From contig JADEXK010000018.1 of assembly GCA_015207155.1 (NCBI GenBank), forward strand, positions 1-64,000: 64,000 nucleotides of DNA, in the 5' to 3' direction. The translations under genes were made by a program, and so were the position numbers. The notes beneath the pieces were generated by a model. It searched no databases, was not told where the DNA came from, and was given only the letters and a program-made list of their open reading frames with translations. This document shows, piece after piece, positions 19,168 through 30,188 of the stretch. Source of the DNA: Nostocales cyanobacterium LEGE 11386. Its GTDB lineage: Bacteria > Cyanobacteriota > Cyanobacteriia > Cyanobacteriales > Nostocaceae. The stretch's first letter is position 1. The number at the start of each line of letters is the position of its first letter.

Positions 19168-20712
19168 ATGGCAATTCAGCATATTTGCATTATTGGTGCG
19201 GGGATTAGTGGTCTAGTCGCAGCTAAGACATTTATTGAAGAAGGCTACGAAGTCACCGTGTTCGAGAAACAGAAAGGACTCGGTGGTGTGTGGGAAGGTT
19301 CTCGGACTTACGTAGGGTTAACCACCCAGAACCCTCGTGACACTTATGCTTTCTCCGATTATCCCATGCCTGCATCCTATCCAGAGTGGCCTACAGCCGA
19401 GCAGATGCGGAATTACTTGGAGTCTTATGCACAGCACTTTGGCATTGTCGAAAAGATTCGATTTCAAGCAGAAATAACTCAACTAAAGAGAAAAACTGGG
19501 ATACGACCGGGATGGATAGTTGGCGTTAAATCTGAGGAAAATGGCACCAATAAGACAAAACATGAGCAACACGAGTTTGATTTCGTTCTTGTGTGCAATG
19601 GTCTTTTTAATCTCCCCAAGATACCTTTATTACCGGGTAAGGAGGATTTCATTGCCTCTGGGGGTAAGGTGCTACATTCCACCGAGTTTAATGATAGTTC
19701 CATACTCAAAGATCAGCGAATCATTGTTGTGGGGTTCGGCAGATCGGCAACTGACATAGCTAATTATGCTGTCCCTCTAGTCAAAGAATGCACTCTTGTT
19801 TTCCGTCACACCTTGTGGAAATTTCCGAGATTTTTCCTAGGTTTGGTCAACCTGAAGTATATTCTTTTAACCCGCTTTGCAGAGGCTTGGTTGCCTTATC
19901 GTCAACTGCGAGGGATGGAGTGGGTGCTACATACTTTAGGAAAACCCTTAGTATGGACTTTCTGGAAGACAAATGAAATTCTTCTGCGCTTACAGTTCGG
20001 TCTTGATACTTGTGGGATGTTGCCTGATAAACCCCTGCATAAATCGGTAAACTGTTCTAGTGCGATCGCTGCCACAAGTTTTTACAAGTACTTGTCCTCT
20101 GGCAAACTCAAGGCCAAAAAAGCAGCGATCGCTCGGTTTCTCACCCACGGGGTAGAACTGGAAAATGGTGAGCAGTTGCACGCAGACATAGTTATTTTTG
20201 GGACAGGATTTCGCCAGGATGTCCCCTTTCTCGAAGAAAAGTATCGTCAAATGCTGATCGATGACCAAGGCTATTTCCACCTATATCGCAATCTGATTCA
20301 CCCTGATATTCCGGAAATAGGCTTTGTAGGCTATAACTCTAGTTTCTTTTGCCAATTAACCTCGGAGGTGGGATCATGGTGGTTAGCAGAGTATGTCAAA
20401 GGTAATTTGGTTTTACCCTCACACACCGAAATGCTCCAGGATATGGATGCGGAATTTCACTGGCGACAGACTAAGTTGCCTCCAGGCGGAGGTAGTGGGG
20501 GATGTATATCTCCATTTAACTTTCATCACCTCGAACAACTGATTCAAGATATGGGAGTGAGGAATCACCAGAAAGGCTGGCAGCGAGTTGCAGAAGTAAT
20601 GATGCCAGTCAATCCATCCGCCTATAAACACATCCGACAACAATTGCGGGGAAAAAGGCTTCCATCTGCAAATAATTCTGAGACAGTTAAAAGTTTAAAA
20701 GTAAATTACTAA
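19168..20712 (+). CDS. Flavin-containing monooxygenase (FMO family)
   Basis: A 514-residue FMO. It has an FAD-binding GAGISGL loop at residues 9-15, followed by FEKQKGLGGVWEGSRTY. The LTTQNPRDTYAFSDYPMP stretch and the GKVLHSTEFND segment match FMO signatures. A second Rossmann loop, VVGFGRSATDIA, binds NADPH. FMOs use NADPH and O2 to oxygenate N, S or carbonyl groups; the substrate is unknown here. The reading frame is open further upstream into the previous gene, but the ATG at 19168, directly before the Rossmann strand, is the natural start. Two HIP1 sites (near 20061 and 20125) and higher GC show a different history from the preceding gene. Confidence 0.85.
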   Translation: MAIQHICIIGAGISGLVAAKTFIEEGYEVTVFEKQKGLGGVWEGSRTYVGLTTQNPRDTYAFSDYPMPASYPEWPTAEQMRNYLESYAQHFGIVEKIRFQAEITQLKRKTGIRPGWIVGVKSEENGTNKTKHEQHEFDFVLVCNGLFNLPKIPLLPGKEDFIASGGKVLHSTEFNDSSILKDQRIIVVGFGRSATDIANYAVPLVKECTLVFRHTLWKFPRFFLGLVNLKYILLTRFAEAWLPYRQLRGMEWVLHTLGKPLVWTFWKTNEILLRLQFGLDTCGMLPDKPLHKSVNCSSAIAATSFYKYLSSGKLKAKKAAIARFLTHGVELENGEQLHADIVIFGTGFRQDVPFLEEKYRQMLIDDQGYFHLYRNLIHPDIPEIGFVGYNSSFFCQLTSEVGSWWLAEYVKGNLVLPSHTEMLQDMDAEFHWRQTKLPPGGGSGGCISPFNFHHLEQLIQDMGVRNHQKGWQRVAEVMMPVNPSAYKHIRQQLRGKRLPSANNSETVKSLKVNY

Positions 20713-20769
20713 TTGAGAAGGAGATGATTGCAGTTACACTCATTTCCTTAATCTATAACTTTCTCATTG

Positions 20770-20792
20770 AGCAACCGCATTTCACGGTTGCT
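20770..20792. terminator. Hairpin between convergent genes
   Basis: An 8-bp perfect stem (AGCAACCG with CGGTTGCT) around a 7-nt loop lies between the FMO stop and the convergent giant kinase stop. A short T-rich stretch follows on the plus strand, so it mainly suits the FMO transcript. Confidence 0.6.
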
Positions 20793-20803
20793 TATTTTCA
20801 TAA

Positions 20804-23800
20804 CTATTGAATTGGTATTTCAATTACAAACTCAGAACCTTTACCTACCTCAGAATTACAAGTTAACTTACCCTTGTGTTTGTCCACGATAATCTGATAG
20901 CTAATTGACAAACCCAACCCTGTACCACTACCTACTGGCTTCGTGGTAAAAAATGGGTCAAATATTTTTTGCCGCACAGATGCTGTCATCCCCAAACCGT
21001 TATCAGCCAACCGAATCCTTAGTATATTTAAGTCTACTATTTCAGTACAAATGCGAATTGTGGGAGTGTTAGTTGTTTGATCACTAACCTGTAAATCCTC
21101 CAAAGCATCAATTGCATTACTGAGGATATTCATAAATACTTGATTGAGTTGACTAGCGTAACAAGTAACTTCTGGTACGTGTCCGTATTCTTTGATGATT
21201 TCAATTTCACGGCGATTTTTATCCCCACACCGTTTTGCATCTGTGCTATTTTTCTTAAGTCGATGCTGCAAAATCATCAAAGTGTTGTCCAATCCTTCAT
21301 GAATATCTACAGGTTTCATTTCGGCTTCATCTAAACGGGAGAAGTTACGTAAACCCAAAACAATATTTCGGATACGCGAACTTCCAACTTTCATAGAATC
21401 TATAGTTTTTGGCAAATCTGTCGCTAGAAAATCTACATCAACTTCTTCAGCTTTCTCTTTAACTACAGGAGAAGGAAGGGGATACTCCTGTTGATAAACA
21501 GCAATCAACTCCAGCAAATCTTTAACATATTCACTAGTATGAGAAATATTACCGTGGATAAAGTTAATAGGGTTATTGATTTCATGAGCAATTCCCGCTA
21601 TCATTTGACCCAAAGAAGACATTTTTTCACTTTGAATTAATTGGGTTTGAGTGCGTTGTAGTTCCTGTAGAGCTTGTTGTAGAATTTGATTTTTTTCGTT
21701 GAGTTCTGCTGTTCTTTCAACTACTTTTTCCTCTAATGTGTGGTTATATTCCTCCAATTTCTTATTAGCTTGTGCCAAATTAGTGTATAGCATAGCATTC
21801 TCTAGTGAGATTGCAGCTTGAGTAGTTAGAAGTTTGAGGAGTTCTAGGCGATCGCGTGTAAATGCTCCCGTAGTCAGATTGTTTTCTAGGTAAAGAATGC
21901 CAAGTAACTTACTTTGATTAATCATTGGGATACACAATAAACTCTTTGGTTCTTCACGGGTGATGTAGATATCTGCCGCTAAGGAAGCTTGAGCTTTTGC
22001 ATCATCAATAACTAATATTTCTCGAGTACGTTTGACATAATTAATTAAAGAAATCGGAACATCACAGCTTGACTCTAGACGAATTGATGTAAATTCTGTG
22101 TAGGTAGCAGTAAATGTTGAACTGGAGCTAACTGCGGTAACATTTAAGTTCAATTCATCGCTTTCGCTCAAAATTAGCACACATTTAGAAGCTCCTACAT
22201 TCTCCATTACAACTTCCATCAAAGTAGAAAGAAGTTCCTGTAACTCAATTTCCCCAGAAAGTGCTTGAGAAGCTTTAATCACAGCTGCTAAGTCCAGCAT
22301 ATCTGACATACTGGTATTAGAGCCAATCACAGTTTCATTAGTACTCAATCCATCTTGAGTGCTAGGTGTAGCTCGAGTTAAACTAAGCTCAGAAGTGCTT
22401 CTCTCACTGGAATGCAGACTAAGTTTTTCTTGTTGAATAATAGAGCTAAGTAATTGAGGATAGCATTTTTGCAAGTCATTTACCTTTGCTAATGCACCCC
22501 AGCGAATATATCCATAGTAGGCATCAATGAGGTAGGTTTGGGCAATTTTCTGCTTGCCCCATTCTAAATAAAATTTACTGGCCAGTTCATAAGCTAAAGC
22601 TTCTTCATGGGTATACTCATGTTCTTGAGCGAGAGAAATAGCATAATCATAATATTCCATTGCCTCCAGATATTGGTCTAAAACTCGATATTTTTCAGCT
22701 TCTACCAAATAAAATTTATGTAAATGATTTATCGGCATATGATCTGCCCATTTACGTATTTTTTCCTGATTAGCTAGCACTTTAGTCAAGATTTCTGCTT
22801 GTTGAGATAAATCAGCTTCATCATATGTTGCTAGCAATGCTAGAGAACTGTAGAAATATAATTGAGGAACCACGAACTGTCCGGCGGTACTGAGTAAATA
22901 CTGTTCTGCTCTTACAGCATTATCAATTGCTTCAGGGTAATTAGCAAAGAGATAACACAGATGAAGCTTACACAAATAAACATATAAAATAGAAATTCCA
23001 TCATTAGCTTTTATCTGAACTGGCAGAATTTTTGCCTCATCATAAGCTTCACCAAGCAAATGACAAGGATCTTGCACATCACCTATCAAATTTAATACTG
23101 TCTGTCGATAAATCTCAATCCAGTAAAAGACTCCATTTTGTTGGAGTTGGCTGGCGGCATAACTGTAGTTTGCCATCTCCCGCTCAAGTCCCGTCAGTTC
23201 CTTACCACTAAAATAGGAAATGTAGCAGTATGAATATAAAGAATAACCAGCAAATTCTAAATCTCCTGTTTCTAATCCAGCAGAATAAGCTTCTAATAGA
23301 GGCTGGAAAACTTGCTTGACTGGTTCCTTCCAATGCCTAACATGGGCATTAAATGTTTGGATAACTTTAGCTTTAATTTCTTTAATATTGAACCGTGATA
23401 ATAGACTTGTAGCTAATTTGCCAAACTGATAACCAAGTTCAATATTTTCCAAAGGCCCACACAGCATTAAACCATAAGCAACATAAACAAAAGCTGACAA
23501 AGGAGAATTGCCATATTTGAGCGATAAGTTGATCTGTTTAACAATCATCAGAGGAAATACTTCAGGAACAGCTTGACAGGCAAGAGCCATGGCACTAGAT
23601 AAAATACGCATTACTGCCAGCGCTTCTGGTTGTGTCATCTCTGGTAAATCAATTAATTCCTCAATGCTGCGATTAGCGAGAATTAAAGCTGTGATTTCCA
23701 TTTCTTTTTGAACATCACCTTGGTTAGGATGCTCTGGGAATTCCACCCCCAACAACTTCAAAAAAGCTAGTGCTGCCTTGACGGCTTCTTGTGCTTTGCC

Positions 23801-26449
23801 CTGCGCCCCGTATGCTTGAATTGTCACCTCATAAACTTTTACTTTCTCCAGTAGTGTTTTAGCCTTTGCCAACACAACCTGAACAAGTTGCTTTGTCTGC
23901 TCAAATTCGCCATTCAGATAGGCAGCCTCTGCCGCAGTTTCATACAAAGCAAGAGTTAGCTCATATTTCATATCCCAACTATTACCGGACAGCAATTCAA
24001 TTCCAGCAGTTAAGTATTTCATTGCAGCTGAATAAGCTGTTGATGTCACAGCTTTATGTCCAGCAATCAGGTTCATTGCAGCTAGTTCATCTCGTTTGGC
24101 TTGATTAGTAATGAATTCCACTGCAATATTGAACTGATTTACCAGTTCAAAAATCTTTTCTTCCCGTTCTTCAACAGGAATATTCTTCAATAGAAGTAAC
24201 CCAATTTTTAAGTGAATTTGTTTTTTTTGCTCTGTCGGAATCAAAGAATAAGCAGCTTGTTGTACACGATCATGTACAAATTTATACTTAATTAATTGAT
24301 AATTAGTCGTTAATAATTTGTGCGATTCTTCCCCATTGCTCATGACCTGTTGTTCATGATCAGCTTCTGGCGAAAAATTATACCCCTCATTTTGAGGTAA
24401 AACTAATCCATCAAGCAAGGCTGGCCATAGGTCTGATGCTGTATCTACTGCACTTTTTTCATGGATGATAGCCAGAGTTTTTAAGTCAAATTCATTACCA
24501 ACACAAGCTGCAAGTTTCAATAATTTGTGAGTGTTCTTTGGCAACTTTTCTATTTGAATTGCCATGAATTCTACTACATCATCTGTGAGAGATAATGCTT
24601 TAATTTTTTTAATGTCATATTGCCAGTGGCCAACATCAAAATTTAATAGAATTAGTCCATCATCATATAAACACTTGAGAAATTGAGTCACAAAGAAGGG
24701 GTTACCTTTAGTTTTCGCAAACACCATTTGTGTTAAAGGAACAGCAACTACTTCAGGACAATGAAGGGTATCAGCAATCAAATGGTTTAAATCAGACTGA
24801 TTTAAGGGTAAAAGATTGATGATATGAATAGCTGCACCCAGCTTGGCAATTTCGTGCAGTGTCAAATTCAATGGATGTGCATTTGAAACTTCATTATCTC
24901 TGTATGCACCAATCAGTAGTAAACTACCCTTATCCTCAACTAACTTATGCATTTCACCTGTAAGGCTAGAAGCGGTAGCCTCACTCATTAATAATTGGAT
25001 AAATTTCAAAGAAACCGTATCTGCCCACTGTAAATCATCCAAAAAAATTACCAGAGGATGCTCTTTAGTTGTAAAAACTTGAATAAATTTTTGGAACAAT
25101 AAATTAAAACGATTGTAAGCGGCACTGCCAGAAAGTTCTACAACTGGAGATTGCTTACCAATAATCCGTTCGAGTTCGGGAATTACATCAGTAATTACCT
25201 GACCTTGTGTACCCAATACCAATAAAATTTTTTCTTTCCATTGGAGAATTTGGGCATCATTTTCTGAGAGTATTTGCCCAATTAAATCCCGAAAAGCTTG
25301 GACAAATCCTGATAAAGGGATATCACGTTGAAACTGATCAAATTTCCCTTTGATAAAGTAACTATGCTGCCGCAAAATCGGTTTATGAACTTCGTTAACC
25401 ACAGCAGTTTTGCCAATTCCAGAGAACCCTGTGACTAATACCATTTCAGTTGTCCCACGTGTCACGCGGTCAAAGGTAGCGAGTAGAGTTTCAACTTCAC
25501 TTTGACGACCGTAAAGTTTTTCGGGAATGACAAAACGATTGGAGATATCTCGACTTTTCAACTCAAAATGTGCAATATTTCCTTTTTCTTGCCATTGGTT
25601 TCGGCACACTTCCAAGTCATACTTGAGTCCGTATGCACTTTGATAGCGATCTTCGGCATTTTTTGCCATCAGTTTGCTGATAATCTCAGATAATATCGGA
25701 GGAATATTGGCATTAACCCGATTGACTTTTGGTGGCTCTTTGGCAATATGAGAATACACTAACTCCATTGGTTCAGTACTATTGAAAGGTAACTTTCCGG
25801 TGAGAAGTTCAAAGAAGGTAACACCCAAAGAATAAAAGTCAGTGCGGTAGTCAATTCCTCGATTCATCCGTCCCGTTTGTTCGGGAGAAATATAAGCTAA
25901 AGTGCCTTCTAAAACATTGGGATTTGTCAGAACTTGAATTTCTTTTGGTAAGAGGGTAGCAAGACTAAAGTCGATAAGTTTAATCTCATATGTGGTGGGG
26001 TGAATGAGAATGTTAGCGGGTTTAATGTCTTTGTGAATGATGCGATGGCGGTGCAGTTCTTCAAGAATGGAAGCAACTTCAATGGCAATGTGGAAAAACT
26101 TACTTAAAGAAACGGCACTTTGCTCTAATTTTGCCTCTTGTCGTTGCCAATCTTTGAGGGATATCCCACCTAAATCTTCCATTACTAGGACATAGCTATT
26201 ACGGTAATTTTCTAAGCTATGGGGTTTGATTATCCCAGGAATTTCGAGGTTTTGAGTTATGGTGTATTGATTACGAAACTGAGAAATTTCTGCAAAGGTA
26301 GGATATTCATTCCGCATCAGTTTGAGAATCACAGGTTTTTGATCTTGTTCTCTGATGCCTCGATAAACTAAGGTTTTACTACCTGAATAAATTTGCTCAG
26401 TAATGTGATAGCCACTTATAGGATATACAGTATCTAATACTATTAACAT
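20804..26449 (-). CDS. Giant Ser/Thr kinase-ATPase-GAF-histidine kinase
   Basis: A dual-kinase signalling protein of 1881 residues, a class common in Nostoc. Residues about 10-270 form a Ser/Thr kinase domain whose catalytic loop reads [10 protein letters not shown] and whose metal loop reads DFS instead of DFG. An AAA-type ATPase follows with a Walker A loop, [10 protein letters not shown], near residue 345 and [11 protein letters not shown] as Walker B. A long helical repeat region runs to about 1380, then a GAF domain (about 1420-1570). It ends in a coiled coil and a histidine kinase ([34 protein letters not shown]). The HRD Arg and DFG Gly are both changed, as often in this class, so the kinase half may be weak. 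It is encoded alone, convergent to the FMO gene. Confidence 0.92.
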   Translation of the reverse strand: MLIVLDTVYPISGYHITEQIYSGSKTLVYRGIREQDQKPVILKLMRNEYPTFAEISQFRNQYTITQNLEIPGIIKPHSLENYRNSYVLVMEDLGGISLKDWQRQEAKLEQSAVSLSKFFHIAIEVASILEELHRHRIIHKDIKPANILIHPTTYEIKLIDFSLATLLPKEIQVLTNPNVLEGTLAYISPEQTGRMNRGIDYRTDFYSLGVTFFELLTGKLPFNSTEPMELVYSHIAKEPPKVNRVNANIPPILSEIISKLMAKNAEDRYQSAYGLKYDLEVCRNQWQEKGNIAHFELKSRDISNRFVIPEKLYGRQSEVETLLATFDRVTRGTTEMVLVTGFSGIGKTAVVNEVHKPILRQHSYFIKGKFDQFQRDIPLSGFVQAFRDLIGQILSENDAQILQWKEKILLVLGTQGQVITDVIPELERIIGKQSPVVELSGSAAYNRFNLLFQKFIQVFTTKEHPLVIFLDDLQWADTVSLKFIQLLMSEATASSLTGEMHKLVEDKGSLLLIGAYRDNEVSNAHPLNLTLHEIAKLGAAIHIINLLPLNQSDLNHLIADTLHCPEVVAVPLTQMVFAKTKGNPFFVTQFLKCLYDDGLILLNFDVGHWQYDIKKIKALSLTDDVVEFMAIQIEKLPKNTHKLLKLAACVGNEFDLKTLAIIHEKSAVDTASDLWPALLDGLVLPQNEGYNFSPEADHEQQVMSNGEESHKLLTTNYQLIKYKFVHDRVQQAAYSLIPTEQKKQIHLKIGLLLLKNIPVEEREEKIFELVNQFNIAVEFITNQAKRDELAAMNLIAGHKAVTSTAYSAAMKYLTAGIELLSGNSWDMKYELTLALYETAAEAAYLNGEFEQTKQLVQVVLAKAKTLLEKVKVYEVTIQAYGAQGKAQEAVKAALAFLKLLGVEFPEHPNQGDVQKEMEITALILANRSIEELIDLPEMTQPEALAVMRILSSAMALACQAVPEVFPLMIVKQINLSLKYGNSPLSAFVYVAYGLMLCGPLENIELGYQFGKLATSLLSRFNIKEIKAKVIQTFNAHVRHWKEPVKQVFQPLLEAYSAGLETGDLEFAGYSLYSYCYISYFSGKELTGLEREMANYSYAASQLQQNGVFYWIEIYRQTVLNLIGDVQDPCHLLGEAYDEAKILPVQIKANDGISILYVYLCKLHLCYLFANYPEAIDNAVRAEQYLLSTAGQFVVPQLYFYSSLALLATYDEADLSQQAEILTKVLANQEKIRKWADHMPINHLHKFYLVEAEKYRVLDQYLEAMEYYDYAISLAQEHEYTHEEALAYELASKFYLEWGKQKIAQTYLIDAYYGYIRWGALAKVNDLQKCYPQLLSSIIQQEKLSLHSSERSTSELSLTRATPSTQDGLSTNETVIGSNTSMSDMLDLAAVIKASQALSGEIELQELLSTLMEVVMENVGASKCVLILSESDELNLNVTAVSSSSTFTATYTEFTSIRLESSCDVPISLINYVKRTREILVIDDAKAQASLAADIYITREEPKSLLCIPMINQSKLLGILYLENNLTTGAFTRDRLELLKLLTTQAAISLENAMLYTNLAQANKKLEEYNHTLEEKVVERTAELNEKNQILQQALQELQRTQTQLIQSEKMSSLGQMIAGIAHEINNPINFIHGNISHTSEYVKDLLELIAVYQQEYPLPSPVVKEKAEEVDVDFLATDLPKTIDSMKVGSSRIRNIVLGLRNFSRLDEAEMKPVDIHEGLDNTLMILQHRLKKNSTDAKRCGDKNRREIEIIKEYGHVPEVTCYASQLNQVFMNILSNAIDALEDLQVSDQTTNTPTIRICTEIVDLNILRIRLADNGLGMTASVRQKIFDPFFTTKPVGSGTGLGLSISYQIIVDKHKGKLTCNSEVGKGSEFVIEIPIQ

Positions 26450-27010
26450 TCTCGCCTATACTCATACTTTGATTTCTATTTTCATTATTCCCTTTAGCGA
26501 GCGATCGCTATCATTAAATAGTCAAGTTTTTTAGTACTTTTGTTTAACTTGTTATTAAAATGTATATAAACTTAAAAATGTATTAGTGTCAACTTTACCC
26601 CTTGACTAAGTATGTACTTTACCTTAATGAAAATGTTAGTTTTAATAATTAAAATGAGCTATCTTTAGGCTGTTTTTAAGAATTATTTTTATTTTTAAAT
26701 GCAACTATAATCGGTGTATTTACCCAAACAAAAAAACTGCCGTTAACTCCAATTCATAGGTAAGTTACGGCAGAATAGATTGATAGCTGCTTGTAAAAAA
26801 ATAGTATGCCTTTGAGATGACTTTTGCTATTAGCCTGATGTTTCTCACATCAAGTGGCCTGTCAATCTCAAATCAAGTGGCATATTTAGATGCTACTCAT
26901 TTTTTCTATTTTTAAGTTTTTTGAACTAACTATTGTTACCTGGATTTAATTGGGTATCCATTTTCGGAACTAGGCATTAAGAGCAGCAGGGATAATAGTA
27001 AGTGCAAATC
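26450..27010. other. Intergenic region between two minus-strand signalling genes
   Basis: About 560 bp without an ORF that I would support. A terminator-like hairpin at 26737-26773 is the main feature. The AT-rich part near 26450-26700 probably holds the promoter of the giant kinase. Confidence 0.5.
26729..26773 (-). terminator. Rho-independent terminator
   Basis: Read on the minus strand, CTGCCGTAACT pairs with AGTTAACGGCAG, leaving one bulged base, across a loop of about 14 nt. A run of seven T follows at once. It lies about 240 bp after the response regulator stop, so that transcript would have a long 3' end. Confidence 0.75.
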
Positions 27011-27640
27011 CTACTTGAATTTTTGTTTAATAAAGGTCACTACCTGAGCTAGCTGTTTCTTCAAGCCATCAATTTCTGCTTGCATTGTGACAATTTTTTC
27101 ATTCAACGCATTTACTTCTGCTGAAGCAGCTACTTCAGTTTCAGAGGTTACTACGGTAGTATTTGCAATAGTAGAAGTTGCTGCCGTGCCATTTTTAACG
27201 GCAATGGTTGCTACTGTACCATTTGTAGCCACAGCTGCGACTGGAACTTGCTCTGAGCGAGGCTGTTTCGCCTTAGCCATCGCTGATTTAATCGCATTAA
27301 TCAGTTGTTTCTGGTCAAAAGGTTTTCCCAGAAATTCAAAATATTCAAAAGGTTCAGGGATTTTCTCCGTCACCTCCTCCTTGCGACCAGACATGATCAC
27401 TAAAGGAATCTTCCTTAACTCAGGCTGTGCTTGAACTTGCTGGAAAACTTCCCAGCCGCTCATTTTAGGCAAGAGAAAATCCAACATAATCAAGCTGAGT
27501 TTTTCCTGACGGATGAAATTGAATCCTTCCAAACCGTCTTTGGCTTCTAATACCTCGAAATTGCCCGGAGGCAGCATTTCTCGTACTTTTACCCTGACAA
27601 CTGTAGTGTCATCGATAACTAAAATTTTGTTACTTGCCAC
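27011..27640 (-). CDS. Single-domain response regulator with coiled-coil tail
   Basis: Residues 1-125 form a receiver domain: acidic pair in LVIDDTTVV, phosphorylatable Asp in IMLDFLLPKMSG near residue 55, Ser/Thr switch in IMSGR and the Lys in LGKPF. An Ala/Thr/Val-rich linker of about 45 residues follows, then a short heptad-patterned coiled coil (NEKIVTMQAEIDGLKKQL). There is no DNA-binding or enzyme output, so it probably works by protein contact. The start is a GTG at 27640. It lies just upstream of the giant dual kinase in transcription order, 560 bp away with a terminator between, so it may be a partner but not in the same operon. Confidence 0.88.
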   Translation of the reverse strand: MASNKILVIDDTTVVRVKVREMLPPGNFEVLEAKDGLEGFNFIRQEKLSLIMLDFLLPKMSGWEVFQQVQAQPELRKIPLVIMSGRKEEVTEKIPEPFEYFEFLGKPFDQKQLINAIKSAMAKAKQPRSEQVPVAAVATNGTVATIAVKNGTAATSTIANTTVVTSETEVAASAEVNALNEKIVTMQAEIDGLKKQLAQVVTFIKQKFK

Positions 27641-27898
27641 AACTTATTGCTCTAACAGAAATTTTAAGTGTAAATAGCGGCTATGCCGATTAACCTTGAG
27701 AATGCTCCCACTATATCCAAATTTTTTATTGATTGGGGGATAGTATATTTCGGTATAAATGACATTATTAGTGGTAGTTTACAAAACTAGTGCTTATATT
27801 CTTTGAAATTTGTGTCATGGTGATATTTAAGGCTTGAACCTTGCTCCAGTGCAGAGGAAATTCGCCCCAAAGTACTTTCGGATCTTGCTTGGATATCT

Positions 27899-28831
27899 AT
27901 GACTTCGTTACAACCAGCCCAACTCAAGTCAGAAATTATGGCAATGCCTAGCTGGTTACGTCGCCCCATTGGCAAGGCTAGTGAACTTTCTACTGTACAA
28001 CGCATTATTAAGCAGCGCCAAATTCACACAATTTGCGAAGAAGGACGTTGCCCTAACCGGGGAGAGTGCTACGCCCAAAAAACTGCAACTTTTTTACTAA
28101 TGGGCCCAGTTTGCACCCGCTCTTGTGCTTTTTGTCAAGTAGATAAAGGTCATGCACCGATGCCTATTGACTCAGAGGAACCACGCAAAGTAGCAGAAGC
28201 AGTGCAGCTTTTGGGATTGCGTTATGTGGTGCTGACTTCTGTCGCCCGTGATGACTTGCCAGATCAGGGAGCGGGGCAGTTTGTGAAAACGATAGAGACA
28301 ATTCGCCAGTTAAACCCAGAAACTCAAATTGAAGTGCTGATACCAGATTTTTGGGGTGGTGCAGGTGCTGGGGAATCAGGACAACGGCAAAGAATAGGCA
28401 CAATTGTCACAGTTAAGCCAGCTTGTTTCAATCACAATGTAGAGACAGTGAGGCGATTAACTGGCCCAGTCCGTCGGGGAGCAAAGTACGATCGCTCGCT
28501 ACGAGTGCTGGCTATAGTCAAAGAAATCGACTCAACTATCCCCACCAAATCAGGTTTGATGCTGGGACACGGCGAAACTAGGGAAGAAGTCATTGCCACA
28601 ATGGCAGATTTAAGAGCGGTAGGGTGCGATCGCCTAACTATTGGGCAATATATGCGTCCTTCCTTGGAACATTTGCCAGTGCAAAAATACTGGACACCAG
28701 AAGAATTTGATGCCTTGGGCAGCGTAGCATGGGAAATGGGATTCAACCACGTCCGTTCTGGGCCTCTGGTTCGTAGTTCTTACCATGCGGGTGAAGATAG
28801 GGGACAGGTGACAGGGGACAGAGGACAATAA
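27899..28831 (+). CDS. lipA: Lipoyl synthase
   Basis: LipA is a radical-SAM enzyme that inserts two sulfurs into octanoyl groups on lipoyl-dependent proteins. The auxiliary cluster motif C-x4-C-x5-C ([12 protein letters not shown]) is near residue 46, and the radical-SAM motif CTRSCAFC is near residue 75. The rest follows the family ([32 protein letters not shown]). The last ten codons come from four tandem heptamers (GGGGACA type), so the C-terminus [10 protein letters not shown] is repeat-made and probably unimportant. ATG codons at 27938 and 27944 are alternative starts. Cyanobacteria often carry two LipA copies, so redundancy is possible. The psaX gene lies 139 bp downstream. Confidence 0.94.
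   Translation: MTSLQPAQLKSEIMAMPSWLRRPIGKASELSTVQRIIKQRQIHTICEEGRCPNRGECYAQKTATFLLMGPVCTRSCAFCQVDKGHAPMPIDSEEPRKVAEAVQLLGLRYVVLTSVARDDLPDQGAGQFVKTIETIRQLNPETQIEVLIPDFWGGAGAGESGQRQRIGTIVTVKPACFNHNVETVRRLTGPVRRGAKYDRSLRVLAIVKEIDSTIPTKSGLMLGHGETREEVIATMADLRAVGCDRLTIGQYMRPSLEHLPVQKYWTPEEFDALGSVAWEMGFNHVRSGPLVRSSYHAGEDRGQVTGDRGQ
28800..28827 (+). repeat. STRR: four GGGGACA-type heptamers inside the lipA 3' end
   Basis: The units GGGGACA, GGTGACA, GGGGACA and GAGGACA follow each other without gaps and run up to the penultimate coding bases of lipA. The lipA stop TAA comes right after. Confidence 0.85.
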
Positions 28832-28970
28832 CGAAAATACTTTCTCATCCTCCCCATTCCCTCATCCCCCCATCTCCATTCCCAAAGACAAAAACATTTT
28901 TAAAGAATTTGGGTTTTTGGTACAGCTGTTTGGTATTTCTTAGAAAGTCGTGACATTTGGAGAACCGCTT

Positions 28971-29108
28971 ATGACTGCTAAAAGCAAGAATTCCGCTATT
29001 GCCGATAGTGGTGCTAAACCTCCCTACGCCTTTCGCACAGGTTGGGCAATACTGCTGTTAGCTATCAATTTCTTGGTTGCAGCTTATTATTTCCACATCA
29101 TTGAATAA
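28971..29108 (+). CDS. psaX: Photosystem I subunit PsaX
   Basis: A 45-residue protein with a short polar N-terminus and one membrane helix (TGWAILLLAINFLVAAYYF). The segment KPPYAFRTGWAILLLAINFL followed by VAAYYFHI matches PsaX, a single-helix subunit at the outer edge of the cyanobacterial photosystem I core. The ATG has GGAG eight bases upstream. PsaX is found only in some cyanobacteria. The gene stands between lipA and a convergent permease gene, 139 bp after lipA, so it probably has its own promoter. Confidence 0.93.
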   Translation: MTAKSKNSAIADSGAKPPYAFRTGWAILLLAINFLVAAYYFHIIE

Positions 29109-29129
29109 TTAGAAGTGGAGTGGTGCTGC

Positions 29130-29996
29130 TCAAATCGTGCCTTTGAATAAACCTTTGGGGCGAATGAGCAGCACCAAAATCATAATTAATAGCGCTATAC
29201 CTTGTTTATACTGAGAACCTAACCAAAGGGTGCTGAGTTCTTGGGCAATACCAATGATAAAAGCTGCGGCGATCGCTCCATAGGGGTTGCCGATACCACC
29301 TAAAATTACTGAGGCAAATAAGGGTAAGATTAAAAACCACCCCATATTTGGGCGTACAGCTGTAATCAATCCGTACATACTGCCACCCATAGACGTAAGT
29401 GTGCCAGCAATTAGCCAAGTCCAGAAAATTACTTGCTCCACGTTGATGCCAGAAACTCTAGCTAAGTCTAGATCATCAGCAACTGCTCGCATAGCTTTAC
29501 CAATTTTGGTGTTTTGTAGTAGATAGTGCAAAGCTAAAATTGCCAATACTGCTAACCCTAGTACCAACAATTGATTTTGTGGTACTTTTAGACCGAAAAT
29601 ATCCAAAGCTGGGGTAACGGGTAAATTGTAATTTTGGTTTTGGCCGCCCCACAGGAAAATAATGCCGTTGCGGAGGAATAAAGCAAGTCCAATAGAAATA
29701 ATAATTAGTGTTGTGGAAGTGGCACGAATAGAGCGCATCCTAGACCACAACAATTTTTCCGAAACCAGCATCACCGCTACTGTTCCCACCGCCGCCAGAA
29801 TTATTGATAGCCAAATATTTATCCCAATAGTATTGACTAACAAAGTTAAGTAGGCTCCCAAAGTCAAAAAATCACCGTGGGCAAAATTTGACAACCGTAA
29901 AATCCCGTAGGTAAGAGTGAGTCCTACGGCTGCTAGAGCGATAATACTGCCTACGGCAATTCCGTTGACGATCAGTTGAGCAATTTGTGTATCCAT
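29130..29996 (-). CDS. Branched-chain/neutral amino acid ABC transporter permease (LivH family)
   Basis: A 288-residue inner-membrane protein with about eight helices, of the LivH type. It starts with GIAVGSIIALAAVGLTLTYGILRLSNFAHGD and has the permease coupling segment GKAMRAVADDLDLARVSGINVEQV. In Anabaena such permeases (NatD) work in the N-I neutral amino acid uptake system, in which subunits are encoded apart. Fitting that pattern, no binding protein, second permease or ATPase is next to this gene. NatD is therefore my best guess, but substrate cannot be read from sequence. The family also includes UrtB for urea, though no urt genes are near. Confidence 0.88.
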   Translation of the reverse strand: MDTQIAQLIVNGIAVGSIIALAAVGLTLTYGILRLSNFAHGDFLTLGAYLTLLVNTIGINIWLSIILAAVGTVAVMLVSEKLLWSRMRSIRATSTTLIIISIGLALFLRNGIIFLWGGQNQNYNLPVTPALDIFGLKVPQNQLLVLGLAVLAILALHYLLQNTKIGKAMRAVADDLDLARVSGINVEQVIFWTWLIAGTLTSMGGSMYGLITAVRPNMGWFLILPLFASVILGGIGNPYGAIAAAFIIGIAQELSTLWLGSQYKQGIALLIMILVLLIRPKGLFKGTI

Positions 29997-30188
29997 AGTT
30001 TTAGCTAAATTCAGCTACTCCAAAGAAATTGTCAGTGAGTGATTTTTAATAAAAATGTTTAGTTGAGCAGTTACAATCGACACTTTAAGGTTATTGTTTA
30101 GCAATACACAAAAATAGTGAGTTAATATACATAGAATCTTGTTCGCATTTTTATGCCAAGCTAAACTTGTTCAACGGTCGAGTTGACC

